A DNA stretch of 64,000 nt from Acheta domesticus (taxonomy: Eukaryota > Arthropoda > Insecta > Orthoptera > Gryllidae). How positions within the stretch are numbered: position 1 is the first letter of the stretch; each line of letters starts with the position of its first letter. Where the stretch lies: the NCBI GenBank assembly GCA_031308135.1, contig JAHLJT010009436.1, forward strand, positions 144,529,216 to 144,593,215. The letters are read 5' to 3'. A program made the position numbers and the translations under genes. Below, piece after piece: positions 21,650 through 32,815 of this stretch. Under the pieces are notes generated by a model. It had not been told where the DNA came from. It worked only from the letters and a program-made list of their open reading frames with translations, and did not search any database.

Positions 21650-22620
21650 ATGTGACACTGCGGAAAATCGATTTCGATATTTCAACAAAAAACACGTTTT
21701 GGGATTATCTGTTACCGAAGTAGTGTTTTTTTCAAAACGTCTGACTGTCCGTCCGTCTGTTTGTCTGTCCGTCTGTGAATAACTGTAGCGCCTAAACTAT
21801 TCGTAGGATTTTGCTAGCAATTTTGAATACAATTTTAAAAATTTTGGAGTCATTTCACACTACACCCCCGGGGCATTCTCATATTTTTCTGAAAAATGTC
21901 TGCAATTTTTCTTTAAAGTCCTTGTAAAAATAGAGAGAAATATACTTAAAATTGCGTAGGTCCGATTTTCAATGTTAACTCTTCATTCCCGAAAGTTGTA
22001 ACGTTGTTCAAACTTTCTAGACTCACTCTTAATCTATATTATTGATGATAGATTTTTCTTGTAAAATCTGTTCTCCACAATTATTTTTTTAATGTCATGA
22101 TCGTAACAAAATAGTAGATTTGGCTTCATTTTGTGTGAATTATGGACAATTCTACAAACAAAGATTTTCTCAAACATGACTCAATTCTTTTTCTTTTAAT
22201 TTTTTGTACGGTTAGAGTTAAATGCACAGACTAGCATGACATGATCGTTATTTTGATGTATTATTTTGATTTTTGAAAAATGACACAAGTTTAATTTTTA
22301 CATCATGGGTGGTTTTTATGCATTATTGCATCTGTGGGTTCAAGTACTTTAAATGATTTCTGATAAAGTTCTATGTGAATATGAACTTCAAATTTCGCAT
22401 TTTGAAAAAGGTCAAACGACATTTCTTCAAAAGTAGCTCCAAATATGTGAATGAAAAATTGCGTATTAGGCCGAGTATTCCTCTTCTGTAATATTTTTGA
22501 AGTCGTATTTCAATTCTACTATTAGAGGACAGAAAATTTGAGAAAATTTGAAAAATGTACTTCAGGTGCCGATAGAGAGAGGTAGAGAGGGAGTAGAATG
22601 TGAGGCGAAACCCATTAGCT
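21650..22620. repeat. Diverged relative of the foldback/AT-rich element family
   Basis: AT-rich block containing a CTGTCCGTCCGTCTG microsatellite (about 21746-21776) and phrases shared with the blocks at 30.9 and 49.4 kb: GATGATAGATTTTTCT, TGTTCTCCACAA, an ACACCCCCG/ACCCCC patch and CATTTCGATATTT-like stretches. I infer a large, old DNA-element family with several degraded copies. Boundaries are approximate and no transposase frame is visible. Confidence 0.45.
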
Positions 22621-22849
22621 AGCATAGACTCTAAGGATTAGGAAACTAAGTAGCAAGAGAAAGTGTGTTTCATTCTGTCCCCCCCCCCCACTAATTTATA
22701 ATTGTCTGCCAAAGTTTCGCAGTTTTCGATACTGCGGACATCTTGTTATTGAATTGTTACCGTCAAATATTGTAGGTTGCCCGATTTCAAATAAGAAGTC
22801 ATCCAATTGCTTGCTGAATAATTGCGAAATTTTATTGTGATTTTCATTT

Positions 22850-23770
22850 ATACGTTTCCTCCATTCTGGAGTGATAATCTTCGTAATTTTTGATAATACT
22901 TATTTTTCCGATATTTGTTGTTCACATTAACAAATAAAGCTAAAAATGAAAGAAAGCATGAACATGCGTTTATATAAGTTTGCAATCTTGTGTGTGCCCG
23001 TTGTGTTGTTTTTGGATGTTTTGTCGCAGTGAAGTGCATTAACAATACTTGAAACCATATAACCTACAGAAAGTTTGATGTGTTTATCATAAATAATACA
23101 ATTCAGATCAGTATTTGAAGGTTGAAATGCATCAATGGTTCACTAAAAATATTATATAATTGTGTGAAGTGAACTACAGCCTGTATTAAAAACTTTAGTA
23201 ATTTGACCTAAATGCTTGTTACATAAAACTCTGGAAAACAGTGGGTGGATATTTTTGCTGACGGTTTCTATCTCCTACTCATTTCGGCAGATGTTATCGC
23301 ACTTCACATAAACGCTACAACATTCTCATCAGTCATGTGAATACGATAACGAGGAATTTTGGGTATCCGTAAACAAATTGCGCAGTTCCTCCTCACACTG
23401 GGAAATAGTATTTCTCAATCATTGTCTGATGTGATAACTCTTCTTCAAACATTTCTATGCTTCGTCGAATGTCGCATTTTCCTTTCGGCGCATTTCGCAA
23501 CAGGAAATTGACTCTTATGTGATTTCAAAGATAGTCTGCATTTCATAACAGGCACCCCAAGGTTTTCCCTGCAATTGCATTTCCGAGCTATGAAAATAGA
23601 TAACAAATTTGAAGACAATAATTTATAATTTACTTTTTATTTACACTGAATGATAAATACATGTATATGTTTCATGAATGAATTGAATATAATTACCATA
23701 ATTAAGTCCCATTATTGAGAAACATTTTTCTTCTGTGATGACTGGAAATAACTTTTTCAGAAACAATTGA
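22850..23770. other. AT-rich spacer upstream of the splice-like site
   Basis: Non-coding AT-rich DNA. No long open frame and no recognisable element. It leads into the candidate ratchet point at 23799. Confidence 0.5.
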
Positions 23771-23773
23771 AAT

Positions 23774-23806
23774 CTTAACTTTTTTTTCATTTGTTGCAGG
23801 TAAGAA
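23774..23806 (+). promoter_or_regulatory. Candidate recursive splice site (ratchet point)
   Basis: A branch-point-like CTTAAC (23774-23779) is followed by an unbroken pyrimidine-rich tract, TTGCAG (acceptor AG at 23798-23799), and immediately GTAAGAAC (donor from 23800). An acceptor joined directly to a donor is the (Y)nNCAG|GTAAG consensus of zero-nucleotide recursive splice sites, which remove giant insect introns in steps. The branch A to AG distance is about 21 nt. The orientation is plus. If functional, this point lies inside a long plus-strand intron. It could also be a chance match; a second site of the same kind at 49239 argues against that. Confidence 0.55.
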
Positions 23807-24224
23807 CGAGAAGAACGTCGAATATTGGCAACTGAAGAATTGTAGAATGCACTTTAACTGGCAGTTTGGTTCGTAGCAATGTTAATCCTATTAACAATTA
23901 ATGAATCACAATAATATTTAAATTTTAGGACAATACAGAAGAGAAGAAGAGATTAGAATAGGTTGTTACAAAAGAGGTGAAATAAAATAAAATGTTAAAA
24001 AAGTGTGAAATCGACAATAGTGTGCGTACATGAGCTGCCTTTATATGTATACAAATAGCGCTCTTCGATGTATTCTGTTTGAAGTCGGTTACGTATACTT
24101 GATGAAACTCGTTCAGAGCGTCATAAAAGAGCGATTCCAGTACGAAATCATGTTATCGCCGATAAGGACATCTACAAATTCATCTGCTCGACATATCTGA
24201 TGGAGGTGCCCTTATCTGAAGTAC

Positions 24225-24340
24225 GTCCGTGTCCCCTCCCCGGAGCTTTGCATTCGGCCCGTCGTCGGCGCGGACGTGGGCTGTTGCGCGCGGCACACAA
24301 CTCGCCTGATGCGGCGCGCGGAGCGGAACGACGGGGGGAG
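24225..24340. other. Small GC-rich island
   Basis: About 115 bp of GC-rich, CpG-containing sequence flanked by AT-rich DNA. No distinctive motif beyond composition. Confidence 0.45.
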
Positions 24341-24559
24341 AGATTGTTGGAGATGGAGAGTGCGGGCCCGGATAGTTGGGACGGAATGAAAGAGGGGAGC
24401 GGGTCAGCACGGGGAGGAAAAGATGCGGCGGGAAATAACTGAGACGACTTCGTAGACTGGCTGAGATAGCTCTAGGCAAGAATAGTTGGGTTGCACTGCG
24501 GTGTTTTAGACCGGGAGGTTATTGGAGGTGAGATTTCGACCTGGTCACAGGGCTGGAGG

Positions 24560-24720
24560 AGAGCCCTTTTTTGGGTAGACATTTGAAGAGGGAAAATCAC
24601 GCAAGCCGACGTGTGGATCTCCGCTGTATCTCTCGTATTTGCGGGGAAAGAACCCTCCCATAATATAACATGCACCTCACCTGGGGGACTAATGACCATA
24701 GCAGTTGACGTGTCAGGAAT
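24560..24720 (+). repeat. Repeat family M, copy 2 (partial)
   Basis: Contains GAAGAGGGAAAATCACGCAAGCCGA, matching the central block of family M, in two segments: a GAAGAGGGAAAAT part and a GCAAGCCGA part. Further on come the CCCATAATATAACATGCACC and GACTAATGACCATA blocks of its 3' end. It lacks the (CT)n(CA)n leader, so it is 5'-truncated or eroded. Confidence 0.6.
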
Positions 24721-25261
24721 CACAAAATAATCAACGAATTCGTGGGTCGAAGCAGGCCTAGATGAAACAGGCAGTGAGGGGAAGCGGATGGAATTACTCA
24801 CGTCGGTGATGGGGGCGGAAAGTCTACGCACAAAAGACTTGGGAGAAGGATTATTGGTCGTGAATACAGATAATTTGTATTTTGGTGCATGCTGTTGGTT
24901 ACAAATTGCATATCGATGAAATTAAAAAAAACAAGGAAAAAATAAAAAGGAAATGGGGGCGTTTTATACCCACAATTTGAATAATATACTTTAGTTGTAT
25001 CTCATTTGTATTCAATCATATTATCGTATTTCCACATATTTGAACTGACAACGAAAAGTTCGATTGATTTTTAATTAATTGATTATTTTGTGTTTCGGGT
25101 GAGTCAACTACTACGGAACTTAGTGTAGTACTTTTTTTATCACGAGAGGTGTCTGTGTTCTTCCCGCACTGGATGGGGTCTGGCGCCGACTTTTTTAGTT
25201 TTTTAATTTTTTTAAAATGTAGAGCCTTAAAATCGGAAATTCGTAAAAAGATTATATGTTT

Positions 25262-25585
25262 ACAAATTGAAATTAGCGATCCTTGTTTGGATACTTACAG
25301 CTCCTTACTGCTTACAGCTCTGGGGCACTAGTAGCAAATCCAATATCGAAATCATGCAAAGATTTCCATTCAGTATTAACCAATGCCCCCTGGTATATTC
25401 GAAATGATGTAATTCATTCTGATTTTAAAATGGCAACAGTTAACGAAGAGATAAAAATATGGTTGTTATTATATTAAAAAATTAGAATGCAAGACAAATA
25501 CGTTAGCCATAAATTGTTAGATAGCAATTTGGAAATAAGACGTCTTAAAAAATGCAAACTTATAGATTTGCCTCACAGATTTTGA
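25262..25585 (+). pseudogene. Jockey-type LINE, C-terminal ORF2 fragment
   Basis: The sequence encodes QLWGTSSKSNIEIMQRF, then after a frameshift near 25368 LTNAPWYIRNDVIH and VNEEIK, and finally the terminal LPHRF followed by TGA (25583-25585). LWG-x-SKSN-I-x-I-x-QRF, NAPWY-x-x-N and the L-x-RF-stop end are characteristic of the region after the reverse transcriptase of jockey-clade elements. At least one frameshift and in-frame stops break it. The RT core itself is absent. It is a 5'-truncated dead copy. Confidence 0.85.
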
Positions 25586-25744
25586 AGTATAATTATATGT
25601 GTAATCAAATATATAATGCAGATATACTAATGAGTATCGTCTTCAATCAATGCTAATTCTCTAGTCAACAAATTTACTAATTGTTCTCATATATGAACAG
25701 TGTGTTAAAAAAAGTGTTATAAAAATAACAAAAGCTATCCTCGT

Positions 25745-25965
25745 AGGAGCGCTTTTGAAGCCGTGGGTCGAGGGGGCGTGTCGGTGCTCTCCTGCCCGCG
25801 CAGCCTCGAGATAAACGCGCGCGTATCTGTGGCGCGTCGATAGGCGCCACTCCGCGCCGCGATAAGAGTCGGAAAGGTTCTCGGCTGCGCGTGTGGGAAC
25901 CGCCGCTCGTACACGGCTGGGTACATTCACGCACGGTGCCGACGCCGCGTCGCACAACTGCGTAT
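25745..25965. other. GC-rich island with clustered GATA-like motifs
   Basis: CpG-rich block with AGATAAAC (about 25808), CGATAGG (about 25837) and CGATAAGAG (about 25859) within 60 bp. The density of GATA-like cores in GC-rich sequence stands out. It fits a GATA-factor-bound enhancer, but there is no functional evidence. Confidence 0.5.
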
Positions 25966-26930
25966 GTGAACGAGCTGCAAGGTCGGCTATTTGTGTTGGC
26001 CAGCAAACAAAATGCGATTTTTGCTGACTGCGTAATTTGATCCTCTTGATGCAATCAGTAATTATAATATATTTCTTAAAATCAGTCGTTTCATTTTAAA
26101 CTATCTTTATTGTAATATGAACATAACAAATCATGACTAGAAATATTTTCATTTAGAGAATAATTAATTAAGTGAATACGACAGAGCGGATAGTTGAAAC
26201 AACTTTGTAATCCAACTCTACGAGTTTGCGAAGGAAAAGAAGAGAAATCGTAATAATGTAATAGTTATAAGAATACAAATTACGTACATAATTCGATTTT
26301 CATTTCAAAGTTCATTTTGTTTGTATTTCACATTTCTGTTGAGACATATTTCTTTAGAAATGTAATTAATGTCCCTGTATCAATTTTTGATAAAATTTTA
26401 AATTGGATTTTCACAGCTGCATCGGATTCTAGAATTTTATCCCGTACTGTGTGTTCTAATTGCACTTGAAAGTCAAGAGTATGTGAATTTATGTCTGTTT
26501 AACCAATGATAGTATTATTGCTCGCTTTTTTCGGAAGTGCTAAAAAAGAAAACAATAAGTTAAATATTCGTGAATTAGTGAGATCATAAATGTTTATGTG
26601 GCCAAATCGCTGATACGGAACTCCAACCGCTGACTTGTTATCAAATACAAGAATTCCTTGAAGTTCTTCAGGCTGATGAAATCATCAGGCCTCCACGCTT
26701 GGTTATTGTTTGAAAACTTATTGTTTATTACGCCATTATACGTTGACATAGATGCAATTTTCACTAAAAAATCCGCAATTTCGAAAATTAATATTCTCAA
26801 GTTTTGTTTTCGAATCTTCTGAAAAGCACTAGTTGATTCACTGGCGGAACCCCGTAATTTTATACCGTTGGCCCTAGAAAGTTTCCATGGTTAAGCCCTT
26901 GCGTTTTGGTACATCTGGCGCGCGCATGCG
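25966..26930. other. AT-rich spacer, nothing identifiable
   Basis: Non-coding AT-rich DNA ending at the target duplication of the hAT-type MITE. Short frames have no recognisable family. Confidence 0.5.
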
Positions 26931-26938
26931 GCTATTTG

Positions 26939-27180
26939 CAAGGACGGATCCAGCTGATCATATTATAGGGGGGTAGCATTGATATTTGTTAAATAATAAA
27001 ATTATTTGTTATTTTTATATTATTTTTGTAGGGTAAGATACTAAACAATATTATTTTTTAAAATAATTTCATAATTCTAACATAAATATTTAAATCAACT
27101 TTGGCAAAGAAAGGAAGGTAACATTCGAAAACTCTAGGCCTGGGGGTGGGGGGGCATGCCCTCCCCTGGATCCGCCACTG
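26939..27180. mobile_element. hAT-type MITE (242 bp) with 8-bp TSD
   Basis: Left end CAAGGACGGATCCAG and right end CTGGATCCGCCACTG are imperfect terminal inverted repeats. Flanking octamers gctatttg (26931-26938) and gctacgtg (27181-27188) agree at 6 of 8. The interior aligns with the 6.5-kb copy (TTGTTAAATAATAAA, TTTTTGTAG, CAATATTATTTTTT, ATATTTAAATCAA). Non-autonomous. The insertion abuts a GC-rich island. Confidence 0.85.
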
Positions 27181-27420
27181 GCTACGTGTGCGCGCTGCGG
27201 GGCGGCGGCAGGGCGTCCCCGTCCGGCGCGGAGCGGTGCGGAGCGGCGCGGGCGCAGACGCAGGCTTCCACGCCACGCGCGGTGACCGCTTCCGCGTCCG
27301 CCGCCAGCGCCAGCGCATGCCGCCGCCGCCGCGATAAGCGGAGGATCCCCTTCGGGGGCCCCGCGCCGCCGCCCCGCAGGGCGGCCCAAGCCAGGGGCAG
27401 TGCTACCCGCTCTTCCTAGC
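27181..27420. other. GC-rich, CpG-rich island
   Basis: Very CpG-rich, beginning exactly at the MITE's target duplication. It contains CGATAAGCGGAGG near 27331. The 60-110 codon frames on both strands are compositional. Confidence 0.5.
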
Positions 27421-29090
27421 GGAATATCTGACACAATTACATGATTTTGAAATGTACAGTGGAGGTGTGTCCATTGGCGAATGAATTGACGTCCATTGAT
27501 GAATGAATGAATGAATGAATTGAATTGAATTTGTCCATTGTTGACTGTTCATTAATACCCGTTGTTCAGAAGATTACAGGCTCCAATGGCAACCATTACA
27601 GGGTATGATACATTATGTTAGAAAAATAAGTACATTAATATAAATACGTGAACACAAACTACATAAATGAATAATTCACAATGAGGCGGGCGAACAGTTA
27701 GGTTGTAACAAACCAATGAAATAAAGAAATATAGAAATTGTTTATATTAAAATTACTAGATTTTTATTATGTGAAAATTTATCTCGTTTAAACTTTTAGA
27801 ATTGTGAACAGTGGTTCTCACGCTGTGACACTAGTGACGTTTTTGCAACTGTTTGTAATATGCTGATTGGACCTCACACCATCCTCGTGCTGAAGTTTCC
27901 GGACACTTGATAAACACATTCACATTTTAAAAAATTATATTAAAACTTCCTCAAATGATTGAAAGATAAAAAATGAAATCTAATTTAAAATATTTTTAAT
28001 GCAGTTATGTAACATTTACTAAGTTATGTAATTCTTCACAATTTTACTAATGTATTAAAAATTAAATTTAATATTACAAGTCTAGAATTGGTTCATGAAG
28101 CGTGCGCATACATTTGCTCAGCCTTATGTATTTTTTTAAATTATTAATTTCTTGATTAGAAAATAAAATTGTGTATATGTCTGTGAGACCTTTGGTATTT
28201 CAATTTTGAAGGGTGGAATTGTAGTATCTTCGTAAAAATTGTCCGTTGCATAGGACATTTCCCCCATTTCGTTTTTACAGTTCTTCCCTTCTAATACCAA
28301 AGATATGTAGGTTTATAATCACATGTAACATAACAATTTTTAATTTTCATTTTTTACATCTTTTACTTTATTTATCTATTCATTTTTATATCATTTGCAT
28401 TCGAGATATTGAGGTCAACTTCTTTTTCCAAGTTGAAGACTGGGAACATTTTTAGCCTGTGATAACGGCTGTCAAGTGACGACTTAAACGATATGTATAT
28501 TAGTGCTTGCTAGATAATATTTTTGAGATGATAGGGCGTGGCGTCTCACTTTCAACGGAATATTTGAAGACTCCCCGTCGCACGAATTTGTCGGATGAAG
28601 TGATTGTGTGCTAGGAAGTGACGGTAGGAAAGGGCGTGCAGGGAATGTTAAAGAGGGCACAAGTCCTCTTGTCCTGTGAGCTAACCACGGAAGCTGTAAT
28701 GTGAATGTTTTACCTTGGGTAAGCACAACCGTCTGGGGAGACAAAGTTTCAGTTTCTACCCGTCTCCCATGAGTACTACAGGTTTAAAGTACCTAGTACC
28801 GTCCTAGTTTTATTATTATGTTTATGCGATTTTTGCGATTTCAAACTAATTGTTCCAAATATTAACAAAGTTTAATACCACACATTTAACTCGTTGGATT
28901 TTGACAGCCGTACGTATCGATGAATAAAATGTTGAATTTAGAGATATTTGGACGGTAGGATTCTCTAACTCGGAAATAATGAGAAAAAGTCCTTCAGAGA
29001 CGAAGTGCGCCTCACGGCAGGTTCGCGTCTGCGTGCCCATAGAAGACCACCCTGTGCACCCAAGAGCCCAGATCCCTCCCGTGTCACGAT
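27421..29090. other. AT-rich spacer with (TGAA)n microsatellite
   Basis: Mostly featureless AT-rich DNA. A short (TGAA)n microsatellite lies at about 27501-27525. No gene recognised. Confidence 0.5.
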
Positions 29091-29099
29091 TCCTCCCGA

Positions 29100-29530
29100 T
29101 GCGAATGGGAACGTGCGCTTGTCAGGCTCCGCGCGCGGTAATTGTGAGTGGTGCCCGGGCGCCTCCTCGGGCGAACTTCTCGCTTTGTCCTGACTCTGCA
29201 GCGCCCGTGCGGGGGCGGGGGCGGCGGCGGCGGCGCAGCGCAGACTGGCGCCGAGAGCGGGCGCCTCGGCAGATAATGCTGATTCGAGTAACGCGCAAAG
29301 TTTTCCTTTTATCTGCGCGCGTGGCAGCGCCCTCCTCGGCCTGGCCCGGGCCCCGGCCCCGCCTCCCTGCCGACGACGGCCGCTGATGGAAGTGTCCGAA
29401 GAACTTTCGGCGGCGCCGCGCGGAGATACGCCGCTCGAACCTTATCGCGCGAAGCCGTCGGCCGAGGTGGTCCACCGATCATCGAATTCCGAATGCCGCC
29501 TTTGGCTGCAACGAGCACGCGATCTGCCAC
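29100..29530. other. GC-rich island with GATA-like motifs
   Basis: CpG-rich block with CAGATAATG (about 29268), TTTATCTGCG (about 29308) and CCTTATCGCG (about 29448), again GATAA-type cores in GC-rich DNA, plus GGGGGCGGGGGCGG near 29211. The overlapping frames of up to 135 codons are compositional. Confidence 0.5.
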
Positions 29531-29639
29531 TGGGGGCGGGTGGAGACGTGACTCAAACGTTCTCAGCCTCCAGGGCTCCACGTCCCGATCTTAACAGCTC
29601 CCCGAATGTCCAACTCTAAACAGCGACAAATCTCCTGTT

Positions 29640-30900
29640 ATAAATAAAGAAGTGTTGTGACCCCAACGTCCTGTTCTAAGCAATGCACGTGGCGGCGGTG
29701 ACGGTTGTTACGGACGAGACTGCGTTGATTCTTACGGCGTGGCGGCGATGACGGCTATGTGCTCGAATCCCGTATAAAACTTGGATCTATGATCTTTCGC
29801 ATTTGAAGGTAGAGGCAAACCGGAGCAAGAGGCTATTCTGTACGGTCATTTAACTCGTACTTCATCATTTCACAATGGCCTAGGAAAGCCAAGTATCAGT
29901 TCTCTGTACCTGGGGGTCAACATTCCATTGGGTATTTGGCTCGAGAAGAAATAGAACATGTAGAACAAGAAGAAGAAGAAAGAAGATAAAAATAATTTCT
30001 GTAATGAGAGGGATCGTGGCCGGATTGGCAAAGCAAAGGTAATACAATTCAGCGTGTGGTGATTATATTTTTAAAATTAAGTTTTAAATTTGATGATGAT
30101 GATTTTTTTGAGGAACTTCTAGAATGCTCCTGCGGAACCTCAGCATTATGCACATTATGTAAGTGCAGATTGTGAATTGCTGCCAGAGAATGCAGTAGCA
30201 GATAATATCAGAGACGTTCGTCGTAATGGAAATAGTCACACAATTTATATAACGTTACATAATGGTATAATTTTGGATCGGTTCACACGTTATTCATCTT
30301 AATTTACAAATGTTGTCGTATGAATAAACAATCTTCGTGATTTGGATGATTTGCTTATTGTTTAATTTTATTAAGTATAATTTTGTTTCGATGTTTTGAT
30401 ATATTTGTAACTTGGATTGATAGATTAAAAAATACCAAACAATATCTCGTTAATTAATATTTTGTTTGCGTGTGCAAGCAATGTATGTCACAGTGCAACC
30501 AAATCAATGTAAAAATCGCTCTTTAGAACACTCCTGAATACCACTCGAACTAAAAAATTGCTAATCAAGTCCTTCTATGTATTAGAAACATGCCGACAAG
30601 TGACTTTGTGTTCACAGCGCTAGCGAGTACGAATCCCGAAGTCAATGCGTCGATAATGTATCAGCCGTATAATGAAGTGTTTCGATATCGTATCATATCG
30701 CGCCGCAAGAACAATTAAGGGGAGGCTCGTTTGACGTCATTTGACCCCGACCCATAATCCTGCTGCGTTGTGTTATATTGATCGCGTTCATATCCTGATA
30801 GGGTAGTGACTAGTGACATCTAAAGATTCTCTTTGTTTTTTCTATGACGTCAACCTTGTGAAGAAAAATATGATCGAAATGTAAAATTTACACCCGAAAA
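29640..30900. other. Spacer, possible conserved-looking patch
   Basis: No gene or repeat recognised. The stretch 30590-30790 has a balanced base composition with intact CpGs, a TGACGTCA-type site and a CATAATCC bicoid-type core, unlike the AT-rich surroundings. This is only suggestive of a conserved non-coding element. Confidence 0.35.
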
Positions 30901-30903
30901 ATA

Positions 30904-31420
30904 TAAAGCACATTTTTTTTTACTTTCTCGTACAGTGGCGGAAAATAATATACAGTATAAAAATATGTTTATTATTTATCTGTGATGGAACATTGTTTAT
31001 CTGTGATGGAACATTTTCAGAATTTTCTCAAAAATAACCCCGATATTTTTCTTTTGATTTCTTGTAACAGTAGAGTAACATGCACTTGTAAAGAGGGCAT
31101 TGGTCAAATTTTCACTGTTTACTCTGAATTTTAGAAAATTTCGAAAGTTTGAATTTTTTCAGCTGTTTCTTAATACTACTGTTTTGATGATAGATTTTTC
31201 TATACATGGAATTTGTTCTCCACAACTAGTTCTTTAACTAATGTCAAGTTCATTGTCTTGAAATTTTGAGTACTTTCCGCTAAATTTTGAATGAAATAGG
31301 GCAATATTTAAAAAATATTAAAAACGACATTTTCTATAAAACTGCTCAATTTTTTCTTTAAACTTGTTCTTTGGGAAGTTCTATATGCACTACCCCCCCC
31401 AAAAAAAACAATGAAAATTT
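30904..31420. repeat. Diverged AT-rich element related to 21.7 and 49.4 kb
   Basis: Shares GATGATAGATTTTTCTAT, TTTGTTCTCCACAA and an ACTACCCCCCCC patch with the 21.7-kb block, and GAGTACTTTCCGC with the foldback at 10.6 kb. It also contains a direct 21-bp duplication (TTTATCTGTGATGGAACATT twice, about 30976-31016). Boundaries uncertain. Confidence 0.45.
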
Positions 31421-31571
31421 TTGTATAAAAATAAGTTTCACTCTTCTATGATATAGATTCTTCAGATTCTATAATTTCTACAGATTCTAGTGCTCAAGAA
31501 TGCGTTGATGTAATTTATATTCAGTTGATACAGCTTCCCTATCTGCCCCCGTTTTCTTGTTAATAGAGAAC

Positions 31572-31735
31572 TTATTCGACATTTGGAACAGCCCACATTT
31601 TGCGCAAAGTGTTGTAGAGGCACCAACAATCCCTAGATCTACTCCTTAGGAAGCTGGTTGTAACCCGGAGTAGACTCTATAATCAACAGACACATAACAG
31701 CACTAGTCGTGAATTAGAGGAATAATAATAATAGT
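31572..31735 (+). pseudogene. 3' end of the same LINE as at 15.5 kb
   Basis: Begins inside the coding end (FGTAHILRKVL then TAG) and continues through the 3' UTR, including CCCTAGATCTACTCCTTAGG, GGAGTAGACT and GTGAATTAGAGG, into AATAATAATAAT. It is nearly collinear with the minus-strand fragment at 15501-15650 but in the opposite orientation. A severely 5'-truncated insertion. Confidence 0.85.
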
Positions 31736-31737
31736 GT

Positions 31738-31892
31738 TGTAAAGATATCACCAGTTACAAGATCCGCTTCTTAAGAAGCTGGTGACAACTTTGAGTAGAT
31801 GTCATACGAATACGAGTACTCGCATGTATCATACACCTAACATCTATACTCGTAATTAAAAGGATAATAATAATAACAATAAGAAGCAATGT
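31738..31892 (+). repeat. Second, diverged LINE 3' tail in tandem
   Basis: Directly after the first tail, a stretch with the same architecture appears: GTGTTGTAAAG, a self-complementary ATCCGCTTCTTAAGAAGC block, AACTTTGAGTAGATG, GTAATTAAAAGGATAATAATAA. It reads as the 3' UTR of a related subfamily. Two LINE 3' ends joined head-to-tail suggest nested insertion at an AAT tail. Confidence 0.6.
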
Positions 31893-31898
31893 AATTAC

Positions 31899-32650
31899 AG
31901 TCGACTCCGATTATAGTTAACTTGGATATAGTAAACTCTCAGTTATTATGAACTTAAGCCACTGGTCCCTTTTCAATTACATTACAAATAAAGCACAATA
32001 AGATTCGGTTATAGTGAACTCCGAACCTCGCCTGTAGCGATCGTAGAAAATATAATGACCTGGAAATTAATTCCCTCCTGGAAAAAAAATTATCGACTCA
32101 GTGCCAAAAATTCCAACACCAGACACCTTGGAAAAAACATCGTCGGCGATAGGATATACTCCAAGAAGTCTCCCCTGTGGTGCAGGTAGCGGACCCGGTT
32201 TGAGGTCTTTACTGATGAACTTGTGCCACTCAGTTTAAAAACTGCGGAAAATAAGACCTTGCCCTGCGTGGTTACAACTGCCGGCGGTGCGGCGCGATTG
32301 GTTGTTTCGATTTTAAGTTTCATGTTCTTTGAGATTCTGCCGGACAAAGCACGTGGTGTTGTACGTAGGTGACACGAAGCGCACGACTGCCAGAGCCCCG
32401 TAGCATGGCGACACCCGCTGCGCGATCAGTTTCATTAGCCGCTTGCGCCATACCGCTACCGAAAGGATCTCGTACGTTATTAGGCGGGTAAAAGGGCCTT
32501 TGGAGAATGGGACTGTGTTCCAACAGTGCAAGAGGCATTTAAGGGTGTCACGACCGCATGGCGATTTTTAGAGGCAGTGGACAACGCAGAGTGAAGAACG
32601 GAGATTGCACGAACTCTGGAGAAAAATCTAGAGAAATTATTAACGAAAAT
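31899..32650 (+). mobile_element. Possible pogo/Tigger-like DNA transposon remnant
   Basis: Begins TA then CAGTCGACTCCGATTATAG, the kind of CAGT...CGATTATA terminus and iterated TATAGT subterminal pattern seen in pogo-group elements, with TTATAGTGAACTCCG near 32004. A plus-strand frame around 32500-32575 contains GVTTAWRFLEAVD, reminiscent of the AW motif near the end of pogo transposases. The right terminus is not found and frames are broken. Confidence 0.35.
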
Positions 32651-32815
32651 TGTAAGAAGCAAAAAATTGAAATTAATAGATTTTTAAGGGTGAATAAACA
32701 CATTAAAATTTTCATATCGTGCTGTTAACGTATTTTAACGTATCTCTAGATTAATAAAATCAATCATGAATTGTAATGCTGATTAATTTTGACATCATCG
32801 GATATAGTCAACCTC

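Noticed and set aside
29760..29790. TATA box CGTATAAAAC as a promoter
   Set aside because: No initiator, downstream exon or island association is visible, so it is too weak to call.
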